Source: Endomychus coccineus (lineage: Eukaryota > Arthropoda > Insecta > Coleoptera > Endomychidae). From it: a DNA stretch of 64,000 nt. The notes beneath the pieces are model-generated. The model was not told where the DNA came from, made no database searches, and was given only the letters and a program-made list of their open reading frames with translations. Each line of letters opens with the position of its first letter. The stretch's first letter is position 1. A program made the position numbers and the translations under genes. Location of the stretch: assembly GCA_958510875.1 (NCBI GenBank), contig OY294067.1, positions 146,539,743 through 146,603,742 of the forward strand, in the 5' to 3' direction. This document shows, one piece after another, positions 1 through 11,203 of this stretch.

Positions 1-1
1 T

Positions 2-3000
2 ACCTATAGGCCTGATTCGGTAATTTACCTGTCCGATTTGTTCCAATACCCGGCATGGACCCTTCCATTTATTTGCCAATTTCTTACTGACCCCAGGGGC
101 CACTGCCTCGGCACGCAAGTATACTAGGTCTCCCAATTGACAATTCCGCGGTTTCAGGTTTTTCTTATACTGGCGTTCTCTAGTGTCGGTAGCTCGTTCC
201 AAATTCCCCTTCACGTGCTGGAAAACTACATTTATTCGCCCTAATAGTTCAGCCGCATAGTTTATACTATCGTACCTAACACGGCCCCGTTCTAACTCCG
301 TGGGAGAGATAGGATCTCTCTCGTAAAGTAAGAAGTGGGGGCTGTAGCCAGTGGATGAATGTATTTGTGAATTATACGCAAACGATACGTAGGGAATCCA
401 ATTCTCCCAATCCCTCTGGTCTTTTCCTACATAGTGTGATAAAATGTCTTTTATCACTCTATGAGCTCTTTCCAATCCTCCATTTGATTGCGGATGAAAT
501 GGAGATGTACGACACTGCTTAATTCCCAACTTCTCGCACACTTCTCTCATAACCGCTGACATGAAGTTTGTACCCTGATCTGTTATCAAGAGCGCTGGCG
601 CAGAGTGTCGTAAAACTATACGTTCTACGAAGGCGCGTGCTACAGTGTTCGCTGACTGATCGGGAATAGGCACTATCTCTATGTATTTAGAGAAGTGATC
701 TTGGAACGTTAACAGATATTTGTTGTTATTTTCAGATCTTATGAGCGGGCCTACAATATCCATTGCCGTTCGTTCGAACGGTTCATTTACTGGGGGAAAT
801 CTTCCCAGCGGGGCCTTCCGCAAATGTGGAGACGTTTTCCGGAGGTTGCAGACATGACACTTCTTGACATAATTGAATATGTCCAGTCTCATCCGTGGCC
901 AGAATAGCCTTTGTTTCATCAACTTCCAAGTACGAAATCGCCCGGGGTGACCTATATAAGCAACATCATGATAATCGTGCAACGCTCTATTTACCCAATT
1001 TCGCGGTATGACCAAACGCTTGCAGCCGTCGGCCTCCATTCTATACAACACTCCATCTTTGTTAATTCTAAAATCGCTGCCTTCCTCATAGGATACTATC
1101 GTATCCATTATTTTGACGCAACCCTCGTCGCTCTTTTGCGCCTCCGCAATCTCTGCCCAATTCCATGCGGGCTCTAGATCTACCTGCGCGGCCAATACTT
1201 TTGCCTTTGAATTTAACGCATGAACTCCTATCTTTATCGGCGTGTGACTGAACATCCACGCCAATATTCCGCGTACCGTTTCCCAACTCAACCCGTCTAA
1301 GCCCGACGCTATTTTGGGCATAGCTAACCGCATAATTCCCTGCTCTAAGCATTTTTGACGCAACCTCCACAAAGTTTGAAACACAGTTTGGTACGTTGGT
1401 TTATCGGTGCTCAATTCCTTTGTCACCAAATGAAAAGTAGGGCGCCCCTGTACCTCCATGCTGGCCACCTCACCTACCTTCTTATTCAGCTTTTTAAGCT
1501 TGAAGATATTTCCATATTTTTGTCGAAATTGGAGGGCAACTCCTTGGGACATTTTGAAGTCCGCTGCCACACAGTGGGCTAGCGCTAATTGCTCTGGGGC
1601 CTTTAATACATCCGTAACCTCTAGTTTAGTGGTTCGCACGGTTCCGCTGTCTATGTCTTTCAGACATCCTCCCAGCTCCTTACCCCAATCTGGGCCATCG
1701 TAAGCTCGGCTCAGAGCAACCACGTTCCCGTGATTCTTTCCCGGTCTTTGTATTACTTCGGAGTCATATTCTGATAGCAAAATTGACCACCTCCCTAGGC
1801 GGGATGTTGGATCCTTTAATGATAGTAACCACTTCAGAGAAATGTGATCCGTAATCAATTTAAACTCTTTTCCGTAGAGGAAACGACGATATTGTCTGAC
1901 GCCAAAGACTACTGCTATGCATTCTAATTCTGCTACTGTATACCTGGTTTCGGCATCAAGGAGTTTCCTACTTGCGAAAGCGATCGGCCTTTCCAGTCCG
2001 TCCACCTTTTGACTAAGGACGGCAGCAATTCCCGTTCCCGACGCGTCGGTCGACAATATGAACGGTTCGTTGAAGTTTGGGTGGATGAGCACGCTGTCCG
2101 AGGTCAGCGCCTCTTTCAAACAATTTAGTGCTGCTAGCACTTCGGAAGTTATCACGAAGTCCACCCCTTTTTTAGTCAGTTCGGTAAGTGGGGCTGCTAA
2201 TTTAGAAAAATTTGGAATGAATTTCCGGTACCACCCTACTAGTCCAAGAAAACTTCGAACTTCCTTCACTTTAGTAGGGACCGGAAATTCTTTGATTGCT
2301 TTCACTTTATCTTCCAGCGGCCGCACCCCTTCTTTCGAAATTTCATGGCCTAAATATGTTACCTTTGGTTTTAGCATGTGACATTTACTCGGTTTCAGCT
2401 TAATATTAACTTCGGACAAACGATCAAAGATAAGCGCTAAGCGACGTAAATATTCAGTCACATTATCCGCACTGAAAGCTATAATATCATCGAGATATAC
2501 ACTACAAATTAAATTGTTTAGTCCCGCCATGGCATTGTTAATAAAAAGCGCAAATGTGCTCGGGCTATTTGAGAGACCAAATGGCATGCGCAAAAATTCA
2601 TAATGGCCGTCCATCGTGCTGAAGGCTGTCTTCTCAATATCCGACTTTTCCATTTCAGTCTGATGATAAGCGGACGCAACGTCGAACACGCTAAACAGGA
2701 TCGCTTCACCAAATTGTTCTAGTTATTCCCCAATCAGAGGTAAGGGGTAGTAATCCCTTTTTGTTACAGCGTTAAGCTCCCTGTAGTCAATACATAGCCT
2801 GATTTTGATGTTTCCATCAGGCTGTTTCCTGCGCACCATGACAACGGGGGCAGACCAAGGACTGTTAGACTCTCTGATAATTTTCTCGTCCAACAATCGG
2901 TCGATTGTTAGTTCTGTCCTGGTGTGAAAAGGCACTCGATACGGCGCCTTGGTAATAGGTGGAATATCTTCTGTAATAATGCGATGCTTAACCTGATTTG

Positions 3001-3592
3001 TACTGGAGAGCAGTTCGTTCTCTCCGCAGAATATGTGGTCGCACCTTCGAAGGAAGGCACGAACTAGAGCCTGGGTTTCTGCTGATAAATGGGATAAATC
3101 AACTGCATCGGAATTTCCGGGTTCCTTGTCCTCCCATCCTGGACGACACCACATTTGTACAGGCTGAGCCCGACAGCTAGGCTCCGATGGTTTATTCAAC
3201 ACTTCCACCCCAGTTATCAAGGTTCCCACTAGGGTACCCGCCCTGAGTTGTACAGGGTCTCTATTGAGGTTGATTAAGCGTATCCTCACCTGGGTTGTAA
3301 ACGGAACTGCAGTATAAGCCAACATAACCCCGGATTCGATTTCCCGGTCAGCTGGCTCTATCATACTTAGTTCGCCTGTTGGTTTGCGGCCTGTTACTCT
3401 GCCCATGCATTCCACTTCACTCCGAGGTGGTATCGTTTCGTGTTCGGATAGGTTAACCTTGCATACAAATGATTCCTTTACCCCTAAGGCCCCGCGTACA
3501 TCATTCGGTTTCTCAAAATCGCGATTCTGTTCCATATAGCGTGCCCTACATTTCGATCCTTGGTTATTATGGAGTCGGCGTTGTTTGATTTT
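2..3592 (-). pseudogene. pol: gypsy pol: reverse transcriptase, RNase H, integrase (one internal stop)
   Basis: The frame opens after a double TAA at 3593-3598 and its first Met is at 3535. It is broken by TAA at 2723-2725, directly after the RT motif YYPLPLIGE, then continues open for 907 codons to the window edge. Visible parts in order are: RT with [34 protein letters not shown] and the catalytic VYLDDI; RNase H with STDASG, AELECIAV and ITDHISLKW; integrase zinc finger ending in CHVC; and the D-D-E core with MDIVGPL, LITDQGTNF and SNGGLERAH. A C-terminal GPF/Y-like module (KWKGPCRV, GQVNYRI) ends at the edge. The motif after RNase H reads NVVALSR where many relatives have an Asp, a possible second defect. 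The stop lies where Gln would fit (CAA to TAA), a single transition. Confidence 0.93.
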
Positions 3593-4398
3593 TTATTAAT
3601 CGGGGGTTTATGGCGGAGATTTTGCGACGGTTGAATTTCCGATGTTTCCAGGTCGCAAGGAGTCGTGGTCGATGGTTTCAAATGAGGGGCTACTAGTGTC
3701 GCGTTTCTCTCAGAGTAGGGTTCGTCCATCACCAGGGGCAAATTGATTCCCCTTATCATAACAGTATGATAACCATAATCTAGTACCGCTTCGCATCGTT
3801 TCAGGAAATCTCTTCCTAATATGCCATCAGCGTGCATCGGAAGATACTCTACTACGACTACATCCAAAGCTTCGTTACGCCGGTACTTACTGTATTCCAT
3901 CTCGCAATTTATTAAGCCCTGATATCGCATCTCTTTGCCTGAGATTCCGACTAATTGGATATCACCCGGGAGTATTACTGTCCTATCTGGTACCCTTGCG
4001 GCTCTGATAAGCGATAGGGCCGACCCTGTATCAATACAGAAACTTCGTAAATGCCCATTTAATCGCACTTCCAAATAAGTCGGGCTAGCCATATACTCTA
4101 ATCCATCTAAGCAAGGCACTACCCACTTCCTTGAGTTGAGCGGGCCCTCGACGTTCTTAACCGGAGTCTGGCACGGCCGTGGAGATTTGCTAGGCCTCGC
4201 GCCGCTCCGATCAACTATTGTCCATTCCGATAACTCCTCAATTACCTCCCCGACCTTGTTCTCTGGAGTGTGAGAACAAGGTCGCGTTAGTTTAACGCCG
4301 GCTTCGATGTTGTCGAGGTCAGTGGCGTCCTGTTCGGGACTTTCGAAGGCTTGTTCCTTCCTCCACCATTTCAATTCCAGGTTTGACCCCTCGGGCAA
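3484..4398 (-). CDS. gypsy aspartic protease frame (between gag and pol)
   Basis: This open frame of about 304 residues carries the retropepsin active site [10 protein letters not shown] near residue 120 and the flap/C-terminal motif [10 protein letters not shown] near residue 195. Its enzyme would cut the Gag and Pol polyproteins. It has no ATG at its start. It opens after a TAA at 4399-4401 and overlaps the end of gag by 28 bases and the pol frame by about 110 bases. Measured from gag it lies in the -1 frame, and pol lies -1 again from it, so it is probably made as a Gag-Pro frameshift product. I see no textbook slippery heptamer in the gag/pro overlap. A run of six A at the start of the pro/pol overlap (about 3589-3594) is a weak candidate. 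A simple mutation-caused frame break is the alternative. Confidence 0.85.
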   Translation of the reverse strand: MPEGSNLELKWWRKEQAFESPEQDATDLDNIEAGVKLTRPCSHTPENKVGEVIEELSEWTIVDRSGARPSKSPRPCQTPVKNVEGPLNSRKWVVPCLDGLEYMASPTYLEVRLNGHLRSFCIDTGSALSLIRAARVPDRTVILPGDIQLVGISGKEMRYQGLINCEMEYSKYRRNEALDVVVVEYLPMHADGILGRDFLKRCEAVLDYGYHTVMIRGINLPLVMDEPYSERNATLVAPHLKPSTTTPCDLETSEIQPSQNLRHKPPINKKSNNADSIITKDRNVGHAIWNRIAILRNRMMYAGP

Positions 4399-5165
4399 TT
4401 ACGACGTATGTGCCCTGACTCGCCACACCCATAGCAGTTGAACGGCTGGAATTTCTTGCTATTCGGACAGTCCGGTCTTATATGGCCGTCTTTCCAGCAC
4501 CCATAGCAACGTGGTGGCTCCCTTTGCGCGTATAAACTTGTCGCGGGCCCTATCTTGGCCTTCATAAATGTTACGTTCAATTCACACTGCTGGGTCAATT
4601 CGCCGGACCTATCTAAAGTTAGGTTCGGCTCTCTCATTAGCACCGCCCCTACCTCTCTCATTAATTCTCGCCGGAGCCCCGTCCGAAATTGTGTCAACAT
4701 CACTGACTCCATTTTCTTCTCCAGGCCGGGGATTTCCTCGGCCGTGGCATTCAGCATATCTTCTTCCAGGGCCTTCGCCTCGAAATGCTGTATCCTGGAT
4801 AGGAATTCAGCTACTGACTCGTCGAGTCTTTGACTACATTTGGCCAGCTTAGCCATGTACTCTCCAGGGATAGTTTTGGGCGCAAATCGCGATATCATCG
4901 TATCTTTAAAATCTTCGTAGTCCATATTTGCCATCTGAGTTTTGGCCTTGTAAAACACACGGGCTTCCCCCGCTAATCTATATCTTATTATTTTGAGCGA
5001 TTTATCTTTGGATCATCCATCCAACTCGGCACGTTCTTCGACGCGCTCAAAGTAATCTTTGACATCCTCCTTTCCGGAGAACGAAGCGACAGTTCCGGCC
5101 AACATGCCCAAAGACATGTTCGACCCAGTTGCCCCGGACTGATTGACGTTTTGTGCGGCTTCCAT
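4371..5165 (-). pseudogene. gag: gypsy Gag with two CCHC zinc knuckles (one internal stop)
   Basis: The likely start is the ATG at 5163-5165, giving 264 codons before the terminal TGA. Codon 51 is TGA (5013-5015), where Trp (TGG) would be a one-base ancestor. Downstream the frame is open. The capsid-like part includes MDYEDFKDTMISRFAP and a long charged helical stretch. The nucleocapsid has two knuckles, CYGCWKDGHIRPDC and [14 protein letters not shown], spaced by about 10 residues, and the frame stops just after the second. The protein would package element RNA in cytoplasmic particles. The internal stop would leave only a 50-residue product, or translation from the inner Met at 4958. Confidence 0.88.
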
Positions 5166-5810
5166 TATATCAGAGGGGCTCAGTACTATAGATAAGTCCT
5201 ACCTTACACAGATCTTAGCGTGAATACTAACAAAAAAAAACTGAAAAGGGAATCCTAATGCTCGATGATTTTAAGCTTTCAGTGTTACTTATAATGTTTC
5301 TACCTGTATACCTATCGGCTCTCCTGCACCCTGCTTCGTTGACAAGTGTTAGCCCCACCTCCTATTCTGAAATTCTGACACACAAAAAAAAAATCTTCAC
5401 TAAGTTCGAATTTCTGGTCCTAGAACAGGTAGCTCCGAATTCTTCGCCTGGGACGTTTGCCCAATACAATATCAAACAACAAATATTTCCTGTTAAGCAG
5501 AAAACCACTAAGCAAAAATGAAGCTCCTAATTAATTGGAGAGTTCCCCCTGTCTAGATCGTTTGTTTCACAATGGCAATTTGTAAATATGCAATTCATAA
5601 AATTACTACCATACGGATATTATGCTGCTCTCGTCAAATTCCTTAAATATCACCTTACAGCTTATACGTATTCGCAATTATGTTAATCTTTACACTTGGA
5701 TAATACAATTTAATTCTTATAACCTCTTAATACGGCGTGAATTCTTTAATGCGGAATATAAAGGGTGTTGTTTTACACCTGAATTCACATCCCTTTAGCT
5801 GCCACCAATT
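5166..5810 (-). other. 5' untranslated leader of the gypsy element
   Basis: This stretch separates the proposed 5' LTR from the gag start. It has no coding potential on the minus strand. It contains a run of nine A (T on the element strand) near 5231 and probably the packaging signal, which cannot be recognised by eye. Confidence 0.5.
5790..5807 (-). promoter_or_regulatory. candidate tRNA primer-binding site
   Basis: Three bases inside the proposed LTR end, the minus strand reads TGGTGGCAGCTAAAGGG. A start with TGG is expected because it pairs with the CCA end of the priming tRNA. The tRNA species was not identified. Confidence 0.4.
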
Positions 5811-6149
5811 TGTAACGTGCGACTTGTTATTTGTATCTAAAGAGGATACAGGTAGCGATAATAACTTGTCGCCACGTACTAGAATTTGTAAAAATATTGA
5901 AGGGTTAAAACCTCAGGTCGTCGATCTAAGCCAAACTACCTTCAAGGTTTCTTGTAGCTTCCACCACTAGATGTATTAATTTAGCTCATCTAGGAAGCTG
6001 TTTGAAAAATAAAGGTAACCTTTCTCCGCCCTTACGTGGGCCGACTCAATTTCCTGTTATAAGAATATAATTGCACTTCTCCAATCTCTTGAAGCCCCTT
6101 TCTGGGAGACGTATTTGTTGTTAGGTGATTAGGGCGTACCAGTTAAACA
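5811..6149 (-). repeat. candidate 5' LTR of the gypsy element (339 bp)
   Basis: On the element strand it would run from TGTTTAAC to GTTACA, giving the required TG...CA ends with short inverted termini, followed directly by the primer-binding candidate. The boundaries rest on these signals only, because the partner LTR lies outside the window and no target duplication can be compared. Confidence 0.45.
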
Positions 6150-7426
6150 CATCGAGCCATATTTATAATAATAATATATTGAATAATGGTTTAACAATAT
6201 TTGATATAAATAAAATAAGAAAACAAAAAAAAATTAAAAGAACGATCCAAAATATGAAATTTAACAGCCGATTTTGATGATTGAAAACAGACAATGAAAA
6301 AAGAAAAAAAAAAACAGTTACAGGTTTGCCCCAAATGGGAACCTGGGAAAATCTAGGATTTTTACAATTACATAAGCGGACGTGATCTGAAGGGGGTGAA
6401 CACGACTGATAAAAGGGATGGTCAATTTCTCTATCAAAAACCTCAGGCAATTCGTTAAACACTCACCTTCACCGTCCAACCCCCGCTCTAGCTACGATGC
6501 TTGCTTGGAGAACCCCTCTAGGATTTTGTCGCACAGAAATTTATACACTCGAGTTCTCGGTTATAAAAATTTAGAATTTATTAGATGTTCTTGAATAAAA
6601 TAAATATGATTTTAACACTTCCCGTCCAATCGCGACGCGTGCCTAATGTAAGCTCTGTCTTGCCTTTTTGTAGCTACCAAAAGTTACTGATAAAATAAAA
6701 CAAAAATTTACGACTCAGCTTTCAAAAAAAAAGGAAAAAATGACAATATATTGACTCTTGATTTAATTTAAATTTGGTTTTACCCAAAGGATATATTTAC
6801 TGATTTAATGACAATTGAAATTATTTTCAGGCTAAGACAGAGCTTAACTAAGTTAAGTTTACTGGACGACTTCCTATCGAGAACTGCCTTCCCTTTCGAT
6901 AATCAATCTATCTTTTTGAAATCATTTGACCTAGGCTGACTCACGCTCTGAGTTTTTTTTCTGAAACGTCAGCTCAATTTTCACACTAGGAGACTAACTC
7001 CGCCTATATTCAATTTTACAGTCTATCAATATAAAGAACCGGTGTGATAGCGACGTTGACAGGCATGTCAAGTTCACGACACCTTTTCTGTCGATCCTAG
7101 CAGCTGTTTCACCTGCAGCAACTTATGCTAGCTTGGCGGCGGGTGCGAGGTCTGTGCTCCGGATGAGGCGCATCAGGTCACGAAATACCTTCGTCGCCAC
7201 ATACTATTCTGCTGTGTTATGATAGATCAATTTTCTTATGCGAATTAAATTAATTCCGTATTTAATAATTTTGGATGGGGCCTAATCATGGTGAAAATTT
7301 CGAATTGTTACACAGAATAAAAACTATGGAAACTATAAGTAAAGTAGGTAATTGAATTGATTAATTTTCGTTCCATTTGAACAAAAAGAGATTAATAACA
7401 TGATTATGTTATATATTATAATTAAA
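6150..7426. other. AT-rich non-coding stretch
   Basis: Poly-A and poly-T rich sequence with several homopolymer runs, for example near 6229, 6306 and 6724. I see no gene or repeat that I can name. A minus-strand open stretch at 6163-6462 is low-complexity and hydrophobic only because of T runs. Confidence 0.4.
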
Positions 7427-7612
7427 CAAGTGGCAGATGAACTCACACCATGCCTAACAGATCTGCTCAATATTTCCGTCACAGAAGGAACATTTCCTTC
7501 CACACTTAAAGTAGCAAGAGTCACCCCCATTCATAAGAATGGAAACAGAGAAGACATATGTAGTTATAGACAAATATCTATATTAATCACTTTTTCAAAA
7601 ATTGTTCTCTAA
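7427..7612 (+). mobile_element. LINE reverse transcriptase fragment
   Basis: A translated stretch of about 60 residues carries the block preceding the RT palm in Jockey/CR1-type non-LTR elements: EGTFPSTLKVARVTPIHKNG followed by YRQISILITFSKI. It is open but isolated. Neither the catalytic ADD motif nor the endonuclease is on this strand nearby, so it is a dead scrap. The small endonuclease scrap at 7640-8075 is on the opposite strand and may be from a related element. Confidence 0.75.
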
Positions 7613-7639
7613 ACAAGTGAAACTGGTATTGGCTATTGT

Positions 7640-8075
7640 AGTTGGCTTATTAGTATATGGTAAGAACCCTAAGTGTGCTGAAGAAGAGAGATATTTACTT
7701 TCATTCGCGTCGTTCTTATCAAGAATTTCAATATTAAAATCATCCAATAGTATTTATATATCCTGCTTCTGACTACCGCTGATGAAAACTTCTAATTCAT
7801 CTATTAAATTATTAGTCTGGACTGAGTTTGGTTTGTATATAGCATGAATATTTATATTCAATTCATTTGCTGTAATATTGACTTCCATTCTTGTTACAAT
7901 ACAATTTTTAATAGAATATTCATGACTTCTGTAATGTAATGTGACCTGATATATACCAATACACCATCATTTTGATTGAATTTAACATCGCTATAGTAAG
8001 TGTTAAAGCCTGGAATATTGATAAAATTAGTACTTCGAATTTGCGAACATTCAGTTAAAATAATTATACTAATAT
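7640..8075 (-). mobile_element. LINE endonuclease (APE-type) fragment
   Basis: Minus-strand translation of 7850-8075 gives the N-terminal endonuclease pattern of LINE pol proteins: ILTECSQIRSTNF, NIPGFNTYYSD, then NQNDGVLVYI. These match the usual LTE, IPGY and GGVaVYi blocks. Further 3' the frame is broken by many stops. Together with 7427-7612 it suggests at least one inverted or shuffled LINE copy. Confidence 0.6.
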
Positions 8076-8195
8076 AAGATAAATTTATGAAATTTTAAAA
8101 AACTAAAATTTCGTCAAAATTTTTTTAACGTTTAATTCAGAAAATAATGCTAACAAATTGTTACACAACTTGGCATTATCAAAGCTGAGCGTTAC

Positions 8196-8484
8196 CACGG
8201 TCGTATACACAGGTTTGGAAACTCGAGGCTGTTTCCTATGTGAGAAGTGAGTCCGCTAAGCGTCAACTGTCGTGTAGTAACAAAAGACGTCACGGGTGGC
8301 GAGGGATGTTTCTGACAATCTTTATGTATTGTGCGGGCTTGAAATTTGAACGATATGGCGCCGAATCCTGACAACATACTTCGATCCATGCGCCAGCTGG
8401 TGGCTGAGCGAGGGACTACGAGTTTAGCGACATGTAAGAGACTTATGTCAAACAATAGAGTTTCCAGACCTGTGTATAAGGGCG
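8196..8484. mobile_element. palindromic MITE with CACGGTCGTATA ends
   Basis: The left end (CACGGTCGTATACACAGG, then GGAAACTC) is mirrored at the right end by GAGTTTCCAGACCTGTGTATAAG, giving terminal inverted repeats of about 30 bp around a GC-richer core of 230 bp. A second copy with the same core (including ATGGCGCC and the block near CCAGCTGG) is at 47815-48713, which confirms a repeat family. There is no coding capacity, so it would need a transposase supplied in trans. The target duplication is unclear; TTA occurs at both flanks. Confidence 0.75.
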
Positions 8485-9264
8485 TTATACCAACTAAACC
8501 TGAATCTGCAATTATGTCTTCGAATATTAGGAATTGATCTGAATGTGGTACAAATTGAAAGATGGGGAAGACAATGGTTTGGGTGGAACTTTATTTACAA
8601 AAGTGGTGAATTATAGGTATCTATTAGGTCATTACATATTATGTTACTACTGTTTTTTTAATGTTTCCGAATTTCTATGGATTCTAGAATACTGAGCTTC
8701 TCTTTTCTTGAATATGTAAAATATCAGGATTTTGGATGAAATTGTGATTGTATTCCAATAGGTGATTCGCGTGATTGGAGTCTTCTTTTTTGGGTCTGTA
8801 ACTTCTCAAAATGTTGGTACTTTGGCCATTTTGCAATTAGAAAAGTAAAATATGAATTTATTGAAACATATCAATGATGAATATTGTTACCACGTGATAG
8901 AACAGAAACCTGACAACAAAGACCCTCCCTCACCTGTCTATGCATAAGTAGTTATATGAATACATCGATTTTTTTATCCTTATTCTTTGTAACTATCCTG
9001 AGTATTCTTAACACCTTGATTTTTATTCCGTATGAAAGATTTTCGGAAACAACATATTTTTCAGAATTATGAACTAAAATTAGAAGTTATTGGCAGTCAA
9101 ATCTAAGTGGAATTGTGCTAGAATTGATTGTAAGTTATTCATGTAATTTGAAATAGTTAACATCCTAAATACTATCTGAAGACCAGCATTAGACAAAAGA
9201 CTAATTTGTTGTTACATTTATCTTCGCCGATAGAACGGTTAAATGGTTCATTAGTTTCACTGAC
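8485..9264. other. non-coding, probably intronic
   Basis: AT-rich sequence without recognisable repeats. It lies 3' (minus strand) of the cysteine-rich exon and would be the start of its following intron. Confidence 0.35.
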
Positions 9265-9607
9265 CTGAAATCCGTATTGAGAGTTCTATTTAAGAAGCAT
9301 TCCCGCTGACCGGCAGGATTAACACCAAAGCACGGGTTATCGTCGGAGTTCCAGCAGTTTTCAGGATTGCTGAGATGTTTCATGGGGCAGCAAGGATCCG
9401 GACAGAAGCTGTAAAGGGCACATTTAAAGGATAAGGCGTCATCTGCTCTACGATCATGATTGTGTGGACCGAAAGCGGGATCCAAACAGTTAGCGAAATT
9501 ATCACAACTAGTCTCATGTAAATGTGCAAGTTCACGTGTTGATTGCATTGTGTACCAGCAGAGGAAATAACTTGCCGTAACGCGCCACTGATATCTCTCG
9601 ATCGGTC
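9265..9607 (-). CDS. internal exon of a secreted cysteine-rich host protein
   Basis: The exon is bounded by a good acceptor (TCTCATTTCAG before 9607) and a good donor (CAG then GTCAGT after 9265). It starts in phase 1 and ends in phase 2, coding about 114 residues with no stop. The translation is dense in Cys and aromatic residues: YQWRVTASYFLCWYTM, CDNFANCLDP, FGPHNHDRRADD, CALYSFCPDPCCPMKHL, NPCFGVNPAGQREC. Its 13 cysteines and an N-glycosylation site NRT indicate an extracellular fold. From memory it resembles a conserved uncharacterised animal protein that continues into an EGF domain. No EGF exon is visible to the left, where the gypsy element sits. The likely 5' exon is 30488-30901. At least one exon linking phase 0 to phase 1 is missing from my reading. 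Confidence 0.75.
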
Positions 9608-10525
9608 CTGAAATGAGAGCACTGTTATGCATTTGCTGCAAATCATGCTATTTTGTATCAATTATACTGGGAATATTAAGGCACTAGACTTCATATCCAT
9701 ACACCGCTCGGCAATTATAATAGTTCTCACGATGATTTTCTGTTTACAATCTTCATCTTCTAATGGTAATGCAAACGAAATATGGCAGTATAATTTTCTG
9801 AATTTCTTGGATTTATAATATTCCAATATGATTATTTCTGGTTGTGTGGCAATCTACCGATGTGATTGGAAATATCAACCGATTTTGATAGCTGATAAAT
9901 ACGAAACTCCTTATAAGTAGTTATCGTGAGATATAGTGTGCTTCAATATGTGTATGCATTATGCCTAATAAGTGTAGGATTTCCATATTTTCAAGAAAGG
10001 TCATATCGACCTTATCGATTTCCTTACCGTTTCTTTCAACATAATACTTATCTAAGTCAATTGAAAAATGTAACTACATAGCTTATGTCATGGTTTTTCC
10101 AGAAGTCATGGAACAGTTGTTCTTGAATAATTTATATCTAAAAAGCTAGGAGGAAATAGTAATTAAGAAGTTTCTCTTCATTACGGAAGAGCGTTCACAA
10201 ATGGGGTACGTTAGAGAACTCTGCTGGAGGGAGCATGTCCACACTATGCTGATGTGAAACTTGTAGGCATCACTCCCCGAACATCATAACGTTGATAATA
10301 TTTTTTTGAAGTCGACGATACTGAACTAACCAACTAGAAAGTAGCAATTGGGATATTTTGAGGATGAAACGCCAAAATGAGCCCTCGATTTGAGTGGGAA
10401 AATCAAATATACTCTCAAGTAATTTAGTCTACGGAACCCTATTAGAAGGAGGTAAACAGTAACTCCAATCAGCTTCCAGAAGCAATAATCTGAGAGCTGA
10501 GCGACAAAAACATTCGACCATTTAA
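9608..10525. other. non-coding, probably intronic
   Basis: No gene seen. A minus-strand open stretch at about 9731-9803 ends at a GTGAG donor and starts after an AG, but its phase does not fit the neighbouring exon, so I do not call it. Confidence 0.3.
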
Positions 10526-11132
10526 GAAAGGCTGATTTTTTTATTTTACGTCATTTTTGGGGTGTAGATGAATAACCTGCTGTCAGTCAGAGAGTTTCCG
10601 CAAAAGCTGGCTCTGTGGTAGCTTGAAACTTGTAAAATAACTATATATGTCACAACTGTTTCATAACATCTGGAGATTTGTATGTGAACAGTAAATTAAC
10701 TAAAAAAAGGTGAAGTTATGGTCAGCCTCAAAAAGCATCAAAAATGTTACAATGGCACCAGTCAGCAGAGCGTTAAGCTCGTATGAACAATTAGTATCAT
10801 GAAATAACTAAGTAGGCTCTGAAATTTGGTCTACAAATAATAAATATTATTAAAAATGTGAAAAAAATTAGTTAGCCTGAACTTTTGTGCTACAAACGCC
10901 GTCAGCGCCTCTCTTTTATACAGCGTGTACACTAGAGCCGGCATATTATATTTCATAAAATACAATTTAAAAAAAAATATCCTTATGTAATTAAAATCAA
11001 AAACAATGTTGGAAATTCTCAATCTGAATCGCTACTATAATTATAAATATAGTCAGGCTCATCGGTATTTTCTTCGATGTCATATATATCGGATTCAGCA
11101 TCTCCAAATCAATAAAAATATAATGCGTTTGA
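10526..11132 (-). repeat. left arm of the foldback element
   Basis: Inverted copy of 11752-12370. On the minus strand near 11025-11099 it keeps an open acidic tail, ESDIYDIEENTDEPDYIYNY, ending in a stop, which is better preserved than the matching tail in the right arm. Confidence 0.75.
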
Positions 11133-11203
11133 TCAGTATTTCATTGAAAAAGTCAGATAAATGACCTTGGCACGGATTATTTCTTACATGAAGCATCGTT
11201 TCG

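Larger units (their letters stand above)
1..6149 (-). mobile_element. Ty3/gypsy LTR retrotransposon, 3' end beyond the window
   Basis: Reading leftwards on the minus strand the order is LTR, leader, gag, protease, reverse transcriptase, RNase H and integrase. This is the Ty3/gypsy order, with integrase after RNase H. The left window edge cuts the element inside the integrase C-terminus, so the 3' LTR and any env-like frame cannot be seen. The coding part is almost intact: I found one in-frame nonsense codon in gag (5013-5015), one in pol (2723-2725) and no frameshift inside the pol frame from 3592 down to base 2. That implies a young insertion. Seen: frames and motifs. Known: the domain order of the family. 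Inferred: recent loss of activity. Confidence 0.95.

Noticed and set aside
911..1582. Open frames on both strands (911-1177 +, 1086-1370 -, 1355-1582 +)
   Set aside because: They are antisense or out-of-frame shadows of the continuous gypsy pol frame, which reads through this region on the minus strand.
2518..2712. 64-codon minus frame
   Set aside because: It is the wrong frame of the reverse transcriptase. The correct frame gives the YLDD and FGLSNSP motifs.
6163..6462. 99-codon minus frame with hydrophobic C-terminus as a membrane protein
   Set aside because: Hydrophobicity comes from T-rich low-complexity DNA, and the one possible splice acceptor leads into stops in the needed phase.
8192..8537. 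Opposing frames of 87 and 63 codons
   Set aside because: They arise from the palindromic MITE and have no protein motif.
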